Assembly: GCF_018131005.1 (NCBI RefSeq)
Contig: NZ_JAFCJK010000002.1
Coordinates: 496,001-560,000 of the forward strand
Length of the DNA: 64,000 nt
Source of the DNA: Bradyrhizobium lablabi
GTDB lineage: Bacteria > Pseudomonadota > Alphaproteobacteria > Rhizobiales > Xanthobacteraceae
Direction: 5' to 3'
In this document: in pieces, positions 1 through 8,266 of the stretch
How the letters are laid out: each line of letters begins with the position of its first letter
How positions within the stretch are numbered: the first letter of the stretch is position 1
Notes under the pieces: generated by a model
Database searches by the model: none
Told to the model about the DNA's origin: nothing
The model's input: only the letters and a program-made list of their open reading frames with translations
Position numbers and translations under genes: made by a program

Positions 1-161
1 GGTCCGCTTTTTTGCAGGGCGCCCTCTGGCGGTTCTGAATTTCCGATGCTTTCGCATTCCGGCCATGCGGCCTGATTTTGCCTTCGCGGGCTTCCGCGCC
101 TTGCTCATGTATCAGTGCTCTTATACTATATCACGGCTCTGATAACATAAGGTCAGAACCA

Positions 162-641
162 ATGTCACATGCTCGCAAAGAGTATACGGATTTCGAGCTG
201 CTGGCGCCGGATGTTTTTGCCGCCGTGCGATCTCTCGGCCAGTACGCGGGGAAAGCCGGTCTCGAAAAGCAGCTGCTCGAACTCGTCAAGCTGCGCGCTT
301 CGCAGATCAATGGCTGCGCTTTCTGCGTGCAACATCACATCCTGCAGGGAGAGAGCCTCGGCGTTCCCACTGACAAACTCAACCTCGTCGTAGTCTGGCG
401 TGAAGTACCGCAATTCTCGGCGCGCGAACGCGCGGCGCTGGCCTGGACCGAGGCGCTGACGTTGCTTGCAAACGGCGTCAGCGACGAAGTCTATGCACAG
501 GCGAACGCGGAATTCTCGGAGCAGGAGTTGACTTATCTCACCTCGGCGATCGCATCGATCAATATCTGGAACCGGTTCGGCGCCGCCTATCGCTGGACGC
601 CACCAGCGCGCAGGCCCGTGGTGGGCGCGGCATCCTCGTAG
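162..641 (+). CDS. carboxymuconolactone decarboxylase / AhpD-like family protein
   Basis: 159-residue protein. The segment NGCAFCVQHH contains the CxxC-xxxH redox/proton-relay motif of the CMD/AhpD fold, preceded by the family's conserved helix (LELVKLRASQ). Such proteins act as alkylhydroperoxidase-like thiol oxidoreductases or decarboxylases; the substrate cannot be read from sequence. The frame is open upstream to 78, but the ATG at 162 fits the family N-terminus and the upstream codons (Cys/Ser-rich) look non-coding. A cupin gene follows on the same strand after about 50 bp, a common pairing that suggests a two-gene operon. Confidence 0.85.
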   Translation: MSHARKEYTDFELLAPDVFAAVRSLGQYAGKAGLEKQLLELVKLRASQINGCAFCVQHHILQGESLGVPTDKLNLVVVWREVPQFSARERAALAWTEALTLLANGVSDEVYAQANAEFSEQELTYLTSAIASINIWNRFGAAYRWTPPARRPVVGAASS

Positions 642-692
642 TAGGTCGGTTCACGAAGGAACTAGGGAACAGAAGGGTAAGGGAGAAGACAC

Positions 693-1196
693 ATGACGTC
701 GATGGCTGCGACTTTCTCTGTTTCACCCCCGTCGCGATCGGTTTCGCTTGCGGTCATTGCGGGGCTCGCCTGCGCGATGGTGATTGGCAGGTCACTGCCG
801 CTGACGATGGACACAATCTCATCGGCGATCGTGCCGCTTTGCGCGGCCGCGACCGGCGAGGGATCGGCGCTCGACAAGGTTGAGTTGATCACTTCGCACG
901 CGTTGCCGAATGTCCCGGGCAAGCGCGTGACCGTCGTCCGCGTGACCTACGGCCCCGGCGGTTTTACGCGTCCGCATCGCCATGCAGGCTCGGTGACGGC
1001 CTACATCACCAAGGGTGAAATTCGCTCCCAGCTCGGCGGCGGGCCGGTCGAGACCTTCACGGTCGGCCAGTCCTTCTTCGAGCCGCCGGGCTCGACACAT
1101 GTGGTGTCGGCCAATGCGAGCACCACCGAGCCGGCGGAATTGATCGCGGTGTTCGTAGCGGACGAAGGCGCGCAGCTTACGACATTCCTGGAGTAG
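693..1196 (+). CDS. cupin-domain protein with N-terminal hydrophobic segment
   Basis: 167 residues. Residues about 17-33 form one hydrophobic stretch (signal peptide or anchor), followed by a single cupin barrel. Metal-ligand positions of cupin motif 1 are visible as H95, H97 and E109 (RPHRH...KGE), and H136 (STHVV) supplies motif 2. It therefore probably binds a metal in the periplasm; no substrate can be assigned. It lies just downstream of the CMD-family gene and may be co-transcribed with it. An ATG with an AGGGAGAAGACAC-like Shine-Dalgarno region supports the start. Confidence 0.8.
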   Translation: MTSMAATFSVSPPSRSVSLAVIAGLACAMVIGRSLPLTMDTISSAIVPLCAAATGEGSALDKVELITSHALPNVPGKRVTVVRVTYGPGGFTRPHRHAGSVTAYITKGEIRSQLGGGPVETFTVGQSFFEPPGSTHVVSANASTTEPAELIAVFVADEGAQLTTFLE

Positions 1197-1212
1197 GGCG
1201 AGCAAGCGTCGC

Positions 1213-1641
1213 CTAGATACCCGCGCGCGCCAGCGGATCACGGCCGAACCGATTGTCTCCTGATCGTCCGGGCAAGAAGCCCAGAACGGCAAGCAGCAGC
1301 AGATAAGGAAACCAGATCTTGATATGGATCGCGTCGGCGACGGCCGGAGCGGCGAGCACAAGCAGCAACCACCAGCCCGAAACGTTGAGGTCATGCAGCC
1401 GCTTCACCAGGACTGCGACGAGCGGCCATAACGTGATGAGCACGGCCAGCAACGGCGCTAAGTCCAGCGGCGGATTGAGGTCGGGAACATTGTAGTACCT
1501 GACACGCGGAATCGTGAGGTTCCGCCAGGTTCGGATGATCAGGACGTCGACCAGAATCAGCCCGAAGTACCCCAGTCGAAATTCCTGCCGGCTGATGCGG
1601 CCGTTCGTTGACAGGAAATACCAGGTGAAGGTTGAGAGCAT
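1213..1641 (-). CDS. DUF805 family inner-membrane protein
   Basis: 142 residues with about four hydrophobic segments. It shows the DUF805 hallmarks: an N-terminal GRISRQEFRLGY (residues about 14-25), the central KRLHDLNVSGWW, and a C-terminal GDNRFG. The molecular function of the family is unknown. It is convergent with the cupin gene (16 bp between stops). No operon partner is obvious. Confidence 0.85.
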   Translation of the reverse strand: MLSTFTWYFLSTNGRISRQEFRLGYFGLILVDVLIIRTWRNLTIPRVRYYNVPDLNPPLDLAPLLAVLITLWPLVAVLVKRLHDLNVSGWWLLLVLAAPAVADAIHIKIWFPYLLLLAVLGFLPGRSGDNRFGRDPLARAGI

Positions 1642-1741
1642 GGCGCCTGCGGTTCTGCTTGAATTCGGCTGAAGCCATACCCCAACGTCCGTTAACGCCG
1701 CTGGAATCGAGCCGCGACATTTGGGCGCTTCTCGTCAACCA

Positions 1742-1975
1742 TCAGTTGCCGACACCTTCCGGCGTGCCGAGATGATGCGCCACGTCGTCCGGCAACGCGT
1801 GGGCGGCGGCCGCCATCGGTCCGGGGTCTGGTCCGACCTCACGGCCGCGGCCACGGATCAGCCGTTCATAGTCCGACACCAGCGTGGTGTAGGGATTGAC
1901 CCTGGCATTCATGAGCCGACGGACGAACAGAGCTGCCAGCCAGCACGAGACGAAGCTGGCAAACTTCCTGATCAA
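1742..1975 (-). CDS. small hypothetical protein downstream of efp
   Basis: 77 residues starting MIRKFASFVSCWLAALFVRR, a short hydrophobic N-terminus followed by an unstructured charged tail. It lies 38 bp downstream of efp on the same strand, so it could be co-transcribed. I recognise no family. Being an open frame in high-G+C DNA is weak evidence, so it may be spurious. Confidence 0.35.
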   Translation of the reverse strand: MIRKFASFVSCWLAALFVRRLMNARVNPYTTLVSDYERLIRGRGREVGPDPGPMAAAAHALPDDVAHHLGTPEGVGN

Positions 1976-2013
1976 TGCCCCCCTACGCCCTCGATTCCCC
2001 CGGAGAGCAGCGC

Positions 2014-2580
2014 CTAATCCTTGGCGCGCTCAACGTAGGAACCGTCCTCGGTCATGACCACGATGCGGGTGCCGGTGGTGACATGCGGCGGCACGCCGGT
2101 ACGTATGCCGTTGGAGAGCATCGCGGGCTTGTAGGAGGAGGAGGCAGTCTGGCCCTTGGTCACGGGCTCCGTCTCCACGACTTCCAGCGTGACGCGCTGG
2201 GGCAGTTGGATTGCAACAGGATTGCCCTCGTGAAGCGAGAGCTTCACGGTCATGTTTTCCTGCAAATAGGGTGAGGCGGAACCGACGATCTCCTTGGACA
2301 CCTGGACCTGGTCGTAATTCTCGGCGTTCATGAAGTGGAAGCCGTCACCATCCTCATAGAGGTAGTTGAAGTTGTGGTCTTCGACGGTGGCTTTTTCGAC
2401 CTGGTCTGTGGTCTTGTAGCGCTCCGAGACCTTCACGCCGTCGCCGATGCGACGCATTTCGATCTGGCTGACCGGAGTGCCCTTGCCAGGATGGATATTC
2501 TCTGCGGACAAGACTACGTAAAGCTTGCCGTCCTGCTCGATGACGTTGCCCTTGCGGATAGAGCTGGCGATGACTTTCAA
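2014..2580 (-). CDS. efp: translation elongation factor P
   Basis: 188 residues, the normal EF-P length. It has the KOW-like N-terminal domain ([19 protein letters not shown]) and two OB domains. The tip loop [10 protein letters not shown] carries the lysine (about K33) that is beta-lysylated in EF-Ps of this type. EF-P enters the ribosomal E site and relieves stalling at polyproline stretches. The GKG loop agrees with the presence of epmA and epmB divergently encoded 417 bp away, giving a self-contained modification locus. Confidence 0.97.
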   Translation of the reverse strand: MKVIASSIRKGNVIEQDGKLYVVLSAENIHPGKGTPVSQIEMRRIGDGVKVSERYKTTDQVEKATVEDHNFNYLYEDGDGFHFMNAENYDQVQVSKEIVGSASPYLQENMTVKLSLHEGNPVAIQLPQRVTLEVVETEPVTKGQTASSSYKPAMLSNGIRTGVPPHVTTGTRIVVMTEDGSYVERAKD

Positions 2581-2742
2581 GGTTGTTTTCCTAAATTTGG
2601 CGGCCGGGGCTCAAATCGGTTGAGCCGCCCTCGGCCATGGCGGCGATTTCGGGCTGCAACATACTGATTTGTCCCTGAGATGCCAGCTTTTTGCGGCCGG
2701 TTTCGGCACGTTGCCAACCGCTCCGATGATGTGGATTTGGCT

Positions 2743-2895
2743 CTATTTTCGGTCCGTGTCGGGGATCTTGACCGCGTTGGGTGTGCGCGCCGGCGCCGGG
2801 CTTCTGCATTTCAGCCCACCGTCCGCATAGACAATGCGAGCGTCTTTCGACATGAAGAAACGAACCTCGGTACACTCCGTCAAGGCTAGGGCCAT
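2743..2895 (-). CDS. possible 50-residue protein in the efp-epmA gap
   Basis: An ATG-started frame (MALALTECTEVRFFMSKDAR...) lies on the minus strand between efp and epmA. The middle (MSKDARIVYADGGLKC) reads like ordinary protein rather than out-of-frame high-G+C sequence. I recognise no family, and the Shine-Dalgarno signal is not strong. Low confidence; the remainder of the 2581-2997 interval should hold the divergent promoters of efp and epmA. Confidence 0.3.
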   Translation of the reverse strand: MALALTECTEVRFFMSKDARIVYADGGLKCRSPAPARTPNAVKIPDTDRK

Positions 2896-2997
2896 GTCGA
2901 CTGCCAATTCTATCAATATCAATGGCTTGTTCTTGCTCTTTAAACAGACGCTCAGTCTCGCTGGTGTTGGTTGCGCGCTCACTCGGGCGCCGCGGCG

Positions 2998-4050
2998 ATG
3001 ACCGGACAAGGGCAACCCTCGCCCTGGTGGACGCCGGCGCGCTACGCCGACCGCAGGCCCTTCCTGCGGGCGCGGAGCGCGATCACGAGGGCGCTCAGGG
3101 TCTGGTTCGAGGAACAGGGGTTTACCGAAGTCGAGACCGGGATTCTGCAGGTCTCCCCGGGAAACGAAACCCATCTGCATGCTCCTCGTACCGAGTTGAC
3201 CGGCCCCGATGGTTCGCGCACAACGCGGTACATGCGCACCTCGCCGGAGTTCGCTTGCAAGAAGCTGCTCGCGGCGGGCGAACCGAAGATCTACGAGTTC
3301 GCACGGGTGTTCCGCGATCGCGAGCGCGGCGACCTGCATCTGCCTGAGTTCACCATGTTGGAATGGTACCGCGCCGACGAAGGGTATGACGCCATCATGG
3401 CTGATAGCGTCGTCGCGATCGCCCACGCCGCGCAGGCGACCGGTATCGGAACCTTCTCGTTTCGCGGCAGGACCGCAGATCCCTTTGCCGAACCGGAACT
3501 GCTGACCGTCGGCGGCGCGTTCCAACGCTTCTCTGGTATCGATCTCCTGGCGACGATCACTGACGGCGAGGGCGACCGCGCGGCGCTCGCGGCCGCCGCG
3601 GGTTCACAGGTGCGGATCGCTGGTGACGACAGCTGGTCTGATATCTTCAGCAAGGTGCTTGTGGAGCATATCGAGCCTCATCTGGGGCAGGGGCGGCTCA
3701 CCGTGCTGTTCGAATATCCGGCGCCGGAAGCGGCACTGGCGCGGACCAGGGCCGGCGATGCCCGCGTAGCGGAGCGCTTCGAGGTCTATGCCTGCGGTGT
3801 CGAACTCGCCAACGGCTTCGGCGAGTTGACGGATGCTGTCGAACAACGGCATCGTTTCACCGCCGCGATGGACGAGAAGGTCCGTCGCTACGGCGAGCGA
3901 TATCCGCTCGATGATGACTTTCTGGCCGCGGTCGGCCAGATGCCCGAGGCGAGCGGCGTTGCGCTGGGCTTCGACAGGTTGGTGATGCTGGCCAGCGGCG
4001 CGCCCAGGATTGATCAGGTGGTATGGACGCCCCCTGCAGGAGAAACATGA
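2998..4050 (+). CDS. epmA: EF-P--(R)-beta-lysine ligase EpmA (PoxA/GenX)
   Basis: 350 residues from the ATG at 2998. It is a class II lysyl-tRNA-synthetase catalytic domain without the anticodon-binding domain, which is the EpmA architecture. Visible motifs are motif 2 (FARVFRDRERGDLHLPEFTMLEWY region, residues about 98-121) and motif 3 (GVALGFDRLVML near the C-terminus). The family attaches (R)-beta-lysine to the tip lysine of EF-P. The stop overlaps the epmB start (ATGA), indicating translational coupling. An upstream in-frame start at 2971 exists, but MTGQGQPSPWWTPARYADRR matches the family N-terminus better. Confidence 0.95.
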   Translation: MTGQGQPSPWWTPARYADRRPFLRARSAITRALRVWFEEQGFTEVETGILQVSPGNETHLHAPRTELTGPDGSRTTRYMRTSPEFACKKLLAAGEPKIYEFARVFRDRERGDLHLPEFTMLEWYRADEGYDAIMADSVVAIAHAAQATGIGTFSFRGRTADPFAEPELLTVGGAFQRFSGIDLLATITDGEGDRAALAAAAGSQVRIAGDDSWSDIFSKVLVEHIEPHLGQGRLTVLFEYPAPEAALARTRAGDARVAERFEVYACGVELANGFGELTDAVEQRHRFTAAMDEKVRRYGERYPLDDDFLAAVGQMPEASGVALGFDRLVMLASGAPRIDQVVWTPPAGET

Positions 4051-5138
4051 ACAGGATCGATCCGAAACTGGCGGCCACCTTGCGCCGGCCGCGCGAACTG
4101 GTCGGTGCCGGTTTCGCACCGGCCGCGGCGCTTCCCGACCTGGAGAGAGTTGCCGCGCGCTACGCGATCGCGGTGACGCCCGAGTTCGCGGCGTTGATCG
4201 ATGCAGCAAACCCGGACGATCCGATCGCACGACAGTTCGTCCCGAGCGTCGAAGAGCTCGCCGAACGGCCCTTCGAAAATGCCGATCCGATCGGCGACGA
4301 TGCGCATTCGCCGGTGCCGGGAATCGTGCATCGCTATCCAGACCGCCTGCTGTTCAAGCTGGTTCATGTCTGCGCGGTGTATTGCCGATTCTGTTTCCGC
4401 CGGGAAATGGTCGGACCGGGTAAGGCCACGGCGTTGTCCGAAGACGCCTATCGCGCCGCGCTGAATTACATCCGCTCGCATTCCGAAGTCTGGGAGGTCA
4501 TCCTGACCGGTGGCGATCCCTTGATGCTGTCACCGCGCCGATTGTCCGAGATCATGGCCGATCTCGCCGGCACTGATCATGTGAAGATCATCCGCATCCA
4601 TACCCGCGTACCCGTTGCCGATTCCGCGCGGCTCGATGCCGACATGATCGCCGCGCTCAGGGTCGAGGGTGCGACAACCTGGGTCGCGGTTCACGCCAAC
4701 CATCCCCGCGAACTGACCGGGACCGCGCGAGCCGCCTGCGCGCGGCTCGTCGACGCTGGCATTCCCCTGGTGAGCCAGTCGGTGCTCCTGCGTGGTGTCA
4801 ACGACGATCCCGCTACGCTGGAAGCCCTGATGCGCGCATTCGTCGAATGCCGGATCAAGCCCTACTACCTGCATCACGGCGATCTCGCGCCGGGCACCTC
4901 GCATCTGCGCACCACAATCGAAGCCGGGCAGGAACTGATGCGCGCCTTGCGCGGCCGCGTCTCCGGCCTCTGCCAGCCAGATTACGTGCTCGATATTCCC
5001 GGCGGCCATGGCAAAGCGCCGATCGGGCCGAGCTATTTGTCGCAGCCACCATCCCACGAACGTGACCCGTCCGCCGAGGGGCGGTATCGTATCGTCGATT
5101 ATTGCGGCGACGCCCATCTCTATCCACCTGCGTCATGA
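4047..5138 (+). CDS. epmB: EF-P beta-lysylation enzyme EpmB (radical-SAM lysine 2,3-aminomutase)
   Basis: 363 residues. The radical-SAM cysteine motif CAVYCRFC (Cx3Cx2C) binds the 4Fe-4S cluster; downstream are ILTGGDPLML (SAM-binding GGE/GGD motif) and HANHPRELT, typical of lysine 2,3-aminomutases. The length matches the short EpmB class rather than catabolic KAM. It isomerises alpha-lysine to beta-lysine for EpmA. The start overlaps the epmA stop (ATGA), and the stop overlaps the next small gene in the same way, so three genes are coupled. Confidence 0.95.
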   Translation: MNRIDPKLAATLRRPRELVGAGFAPAAALPDLERVAARYAIAVTPEFAALIDAANPDDPIARQFVPSVEELAERPFENADPIGDDAHSPVPGIVHRYPDRLLFKLVHVCAVYCRFCFRREMVGPGKATALSEDAYRAALNYIRSHSEVWEVILTGGDPLMLSPRRLSEIMADLAGTDHVKIIRIHTRVPVADSARLDADMIAALRVEGATTWVAVHANHPRELTGTARAACARLVDAGIPLVSQSVLLRGVNDDPATLEALMRAFVECRIKPYYLHHGDLAPGTSHLRTTIEAGQELMRALRGRVSGLCQPDYVLDIPGGHGKAPIGPSYLSQPPSHERDPSAEGRYRIVDYCGDAHLYPPAS

Positions 5139-5347
5139 GTGGGGCCGGAGTGGACAAGCGGGAGCCGCCGGAGGACGAGGGCGACCGGACGCTCGAAAAC
5201 GCCGTGCTGTTTGGCCTCTTTGTGGTGTTGGTCGCCGCGGGAATCTGGCTACTTGGCACCATGGCCGATATACGCAAGGTTCAGGATTGCGCGGCGCAGG
5301 GGCGACGCAATTGCGCTACTATCGATGTTCCGGAGCGGGCGCGATAA
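5135..5347 (+). CDS. small single-pass membrane protein coupled to epmB
   Basis: 70 residues from the ATG at 5135, which overlaps the epmB stop (ATGA). A charged N-terminus (DKREPPEDEGDR) is followed by one transmembrane helix (about residues 24-42, VLFGLFVVLVAAGIWLL) and a short tail with two cysteines (QDCAAQGRRNC). I know no function. The coupling suggests it is made with the EF-P modification enzymes, but a functional link is inference only. Confidence 0.65.
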   Translation: MSGAGVDKREPPEDEGDRTLENAVLFGLFVVLVAAGIWLLGTMADIRKVQDCAAQGRRNCATIDVPERAR

Positions 5348-5374
5348 CGAGGGCTGAGAGGCGGGAGACGCAAG

Positions 5375-5623
5375 ATGCAGAAAACAGTTTTGTCCCTGGC
5401 ATTGATGATTGTGATCGTGGCGCCCGAGGCGTGGGCGCAGGGGGGATCGACCACGGTCCAGAAAAACCCCGACAGGCCGTTGATTCAGGCGCCGATCGGA
5501 CACCGGCAGCCGCGCGCCAGCGACGTGCCGACCGAGAGGAACCTCAGCGACCCCAATAACCCGGTGAACAAGGAAGACGCCGCGCTCGACAAGAAGATCA
5601 AGAGCATCTGCCGCGGCTGCTGA
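5375..5623 (+). CDS. small exported hypothetical protein
   Basis: 82 residues. A clear Sec signal peptide (MQKTVLSLALMIVIVAPEAWAQ) is followed by a polar, Pro/Asp-rich mature chain ending KSICRGC. It follows the previous small gene by 28 bp with a GGGAGACGCAAG ribosome binding region. No recognised domain; probably periplasmic. Confidence 0.6.
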   Translation: MQKTVLSLALMIVIVAPEAWAQGGSTTVQKNPDRPLIQAPIGHRQPRASDVPTERNLSDPNNPVNKEDAALDKKIKSICRGC

Positions 5624-5691
5624 AGCGGCAGGAGGCAGGCGGGGCGCCACGTTGCGCCCCCGCCGCCTGCGCTCAGTCCATTTTCCCCGCG

Positions 5692-6777
5692 TCAGGCCGA
5701 ACGCTCCTTCAGGTTCCCGCGCTGCGCGCCGCGCCGGGCCTCAACGGCGTCGGCCAGCCTGCTCAGCACCTCGGTCGTCGTTTCCAGGTCGATGCAGCCG
5801 TCCGTGATACTCTGGCCGCGAGTGAGCGCTTTGCCCGCGATGACGTCCTGACGGCCGGCGACCAGGTTGCTCTCGATCATCACGCCGATGATGCGCTGGT
5901 CGCCGCCTGCGACCTGACATGCGACGTCGGCAGCGACGATCGGCTGGTTCTCCGGCTTCTTGCCCGAGTTGGCGTGGCTGGTGTCGATCATCAGCCGCGG
6001 CGCGACGCCGGCGCGGCCGAGTTCGCCGGCTGCGTCATCGACGCTCGCTGCGTCGTAGTTCGGAAGACGGCCGCCACGCAGGATGACGTGGCAATCCTCA
6101 TTGCCGCTTGTCGCAGCAATCGCCGAACGGCCGCCCTTCGTGACCGCCATGAAATGGTGCGGGTGCGAGGCCGACTTCACCGCGTCCGCGGCGATCCGCA
6201 CATCACCGTCGGTGCCGTTCTTGAAGCCGACCGGGCAGGACAGTCCGGAAGCGAGCTCGCGATGGATCTGGCTTTCGGTGGTGCGTGCCCCGATCGCCGC
6301 CCAAGATACCAGATCGGCTATGTATTGCGGCGTCGTCATGTCGAGGAATTCGGTGCCGGCGGGCAGGCCGAGATTGTTCACAGCCGATAGCACGTTGCGC
6401 GCGAGGCGCAGGCCCTTGTTGATGTCGAAGCTGCCGTCGAGATTGGGGTCGTTGATCAATCCCTTCCAGCCGACAGTGGTGCGCGGCTTCTCGAAATAGA
6501 CGCGCATCACGACCTCGAGGCGGTCGGCAAGCTGTTCGCGCAAGGCGACGAGGCGCTCGGCATAGTCGACAGCGGCGGCGGGATCGTGGATCGAGCAGGG
6601 GCCGACGACGATCAGCAGGCGGTCGTCGGTCCCATTGAGGATCGCGTGGATGGCGTTGCGGGCGCCCATCACGACCCGCGTAGCGGTCAGGGTGCGCGGA
6701 ATCTCTCCCATCACCTCGGCGGGCGTACTCAGTTCCTTCAGTTCCCTAATTCGAAGATCATCTGTCGTGCTCAACAC
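5692..6777 (-). CDS. aroG: 3-deoxy-7-phosphoheptulonate (DAHP) synthase, type I
   Basis: About 361 residues from the GTG at 6777. It is the first enzyme of the shikimate pathway (PEP + erythrose 4-phosphate to DAHP). AroG/F/H-type motifs are intact: DDRLLIVVGPCSIHDP, VYFEKPRTTVGWKGLINDP, GARTTESQIHRELASGLSCP, GFKNGTDG and IDTSHANS. The frame is open to 6855, but that extension is encoded by the terminator hairpin of the leader. AAGGAG at 6784-6789 sits 6 nt before the GTG, so GTG is the likely start. Expression is probably controlled by the aromatic leader peptide and attenuator just upstream. The paralogue letter (aroG versus aroF/H) cannot be settled here. Confidence 0.95.
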   Translation of the reverse strand: MLSTTDDLRIRELKELSTPAEVMGEIPRTLTATRVVMGARNAIHAILNGTDDRLLIVVGPCSIHDPAAAVDYAERLVALREQLADRLEVVMRVYFEKPRTTVGWKGLINDPNLDGSFDINKGLRLARNVLSAVNNLGLPAGTEFLDMTTPQYIADLVSWAAIGARTTESQIHRELASGLSCPVGFKNGTDGDVRIAADAVKSASHPHHFMAVTKGGRSAIAATSGNEDCHVILRGGRLPNYDAASVDDAAGELGRAGVAPRLMIDTSHANSGKKPENQPIVAADVACQVAGGDQRIIGVMIESNLVAGRQDVIAGKALTRGQSITDGCIDLETTTEVLSRLADAVEARRGAQRGNLKERSA

Positions 6778-6811
6778 GGCTGGCTCCTTGGGGTTGGGAC
6801 CTGCCGGCACG

Positions 6812-6833
6812 AAAAAACCGCCAGGTCTGGCGG
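6812..6833 (-). terminator. intrinsic terminator (attenuator) before the DAHP synthase start
   Basis: On the minus strand the sequence CCGCCA-GACC-TGGCGG is followed directly by six T residues (6812-6817), a textbook intrinsic terminator. It lies between the leader-peptide stop codon and the DAHP synthase ribosome binding site. The 5' arm GCCGCCAG is perfectly complementary to CTGGCGGC inside the leader coding sequence (forward 6881-6888), which gives an 8-bp antiterminator. Confidence 0.85.
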
Positions 6834-6858
6834 CTTGTTCGGACTTCTGCTGCAAATC

Positions 6859-6939
6859 TTAGATTGAGCGCGATCCTCCTGCCGCCAGCAAGCTGTCGTA
6901 GCCAAAATACCAAAAATAGCCGGTGGCGAGGTTGATCAT
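6859..6939 (-). CDS. aromatic leader peptide of the DAHP synthase attenuator
   Basis: 26-codon frame ATG...TAA encoding MINLATG-YFWYFGY-DSLL..., with six aromatic codons (Tyr, Phe, Trp, Tyr, Phe, Tyr) within seven. Codons 5-7 (GCCACCGGC, 6919-6927) can pair with GCTGGCGGC further down, with one mismatch and one G-U, giving the protector stem. The aromatic codons lie just after the protector strand. A ribosome stalled there would cover that strand, free CTGGCGGC to form the antiterminator, and allow DAHP synthase transcription when aromatic amino acids are scarce. It is the same logic as rhizobial trpL but with mixed aromatic sensing. Confidence 0.85.
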   Translation of the reverse strand: MINLATGYFWYFGYDSLLAAGGSRSI

Positions 6940-6948
6940 GGCGAAGCC

Positions 6949-6976
6949 CTATAGCGCAGGGATTTTGCCTTGTCAC
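6949..6976 (-). promoter_or_regulatory. probable promoter of the DAHP synthase leader
   Basis: Minus-strand GTGACA (6971-6976), a 16-bp spacer and CTATAG (6949-6954) resemble the alphaproteobacterial TTGAC...CTATAT promoter. The leader ATG begins 10 nt after the -10 box, so the transcript would start at or within a few bases of the ATG, as in the leaderless rhizobial trpL mRNA. The -35 box overlaps the stop codon of the upstream PrsW-like gene. Confidence 0.55.
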
Positions 6977-7992
6977 TCCTTTATTCCGGCGGCCGCCCGC
7001 ATCCGGTTACGGCCGAGCACGTACACCACGGCGGTTGCGATCAGGAGCAACAGCCCGATCAGGATCGACGTGAAGCCGATCGGGACCAGGATGAACGAGG
7101 CATTGCGCTCGGGACTGACGTACCAGTGATGGATCGAGGTGAGCAGGAACGATACCCCGGCAAAGCTCGCGCCTCCGCCGACCAGCAGGAGCGCCCACAT
7201 CCGTCGCAATCGGCTGAGCCGCTCGCGTGCAAGCTCGGTGCGCGGCGCGTGGTGCTTGCCGACCCGCCGCACCAGCCTCACCGCAAATCCGATCGAGGAG
7301 AAGCCGATCAGCACGCTCGCCGCTCCGAGGAGCAGCCGTGTGGTCGAGCCGAGGTCGGGAATGTGCTGCAGCGAGAGCAGCGGAAAATCGAACGCCGCAT
7401 GCAGCGCGATCGGCGCAAACAGCACGAGCGCCCCGCTCGAGATGCGCGCGAAGTCACGGTTGTGCCGGTGCGCGCCGAGCGCGCCGCCCGAGCGCGCGAT
7501 CGCAAGATAGGCGCCCGCGATGATGCCGAGCGCGCCGTGGAACGGCACCGTCAAAACACTGCGCAGCGCGGCCAATGCGCGCCACATGTCCTTGTGCTGC
7601 ACGAGATAGGCGAGGTTCTCATAGGCGGCAAAGCCGAGCCCGGCGGCCGCGCCATACACCACCGTATCCATCGGATCGCCGAAGGCGCGGCGCCGTGCCG
7701 ACACGGCAACGATGACCAGGACCTTGACGATCTCTTCCGGAGCGGCAACGCCGAACACGGCGCGGACGGCCACGGTCATCCAAGGATCGCCGGGAATGGC
7801 GAGCAGCGCGTTGAACGGTGCGCGTGCAAGCCCGAGCAGCGAAATACTCGCAGCGCCCAGCACGAAGGCGAGCCACACCTGGGCCGGCGGTCCGGGCCGC
7901 TCCTCGGCGGCGATGACGAGCCATAACACCAGCAATGCGGGCGCGATGGCGGCGACGCCGATCACGGTCGGAAGCGACTCAAGCAGTAACAT
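6973..7992 (-). CDS. PrsW-like intramembrane metalloprotease family protein
   Basis: 339 residues with about eight hydrophobic helices. PrsW/CAAX-like signature residues are present: APEEIVK (glutamate pair), GFAAYENLAY (Glu-Asn), VPFHGALG (His) and LHAAFDFPLL (His...Asp). In Bacillus, PrsW cleaves an anti-sigma factor in the membrane; the substrate here is unknown and no anti-sigma gene is adjacent. It lies upstream of the DAHP synthase leader on the same strand, but that leader has its own promoter. Confidence 0.8.
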   Translation of the reverse strand: MLLLESLPTVIGVAAIAPALLVLWLVIAAEERPGPPAQVWLAFVLGAASISLLGLARAPFNALLAIPGDPWMTVAVRAVFGVAAPEEIVKVLVIVAVSARRRAFGDPMDTVVYGAAAGLGFAAYENLAYLVQHKDMWRALAALRSVLTVPFHGALGIIAGAYLAIARSGGALGAHRHNRDFARISSGALVLFAPIALHAAFDFPLLSLQHIPDLGSTTRLLLGAASVLIGFSSIGFAVRLVRRVGKHHAPRTELARERLSRLRRMWALLLVGGGASFAGVSFLLTSIHHWYVSPERNASFILVPIGFTSILIGLLLLIATAVVYVLGRNRMRAAAGIKE

Positions 7993-8266
7993 GAGCCAAA
8001 CGGCTCCTTTCGTGGCTCAAACGGTGCGTTCTGAAGAAATGGCAGCAAATACAGTGGATTGCAATTGATGCGCGGCATCGAACGCGCTACGGAGAACTTC
8101 GTTGCCGATTTGCCACGGAACGCGCGAAACCGGCAGCGTCACGCCGGCAAGATGCGCTGCTCCTGGCCATTTCGACTGGCGCCTGCATTGCAGGTGATCG
8201 TCGCGGGCGACGGACTTGGCCCAAACAGGCCGCAATCACATTTCAGGCTGCGTGGAACGACGAGGC

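Noticed and set aside
6778..6855. N-terminal extension of DAHP synthase starting at 6855
   Set aside because: These codons are the attenuator hairpin and T-tract; the AAGGAG box and the family N-terminus place the start at GTG 6777.
6970..7926. 318-residue plus-strand frame opposite the PrsW-like gene
   Set aside because: Arg/His-rich antisense shadow of a membrane protein with clear family motifs on the minus strand.
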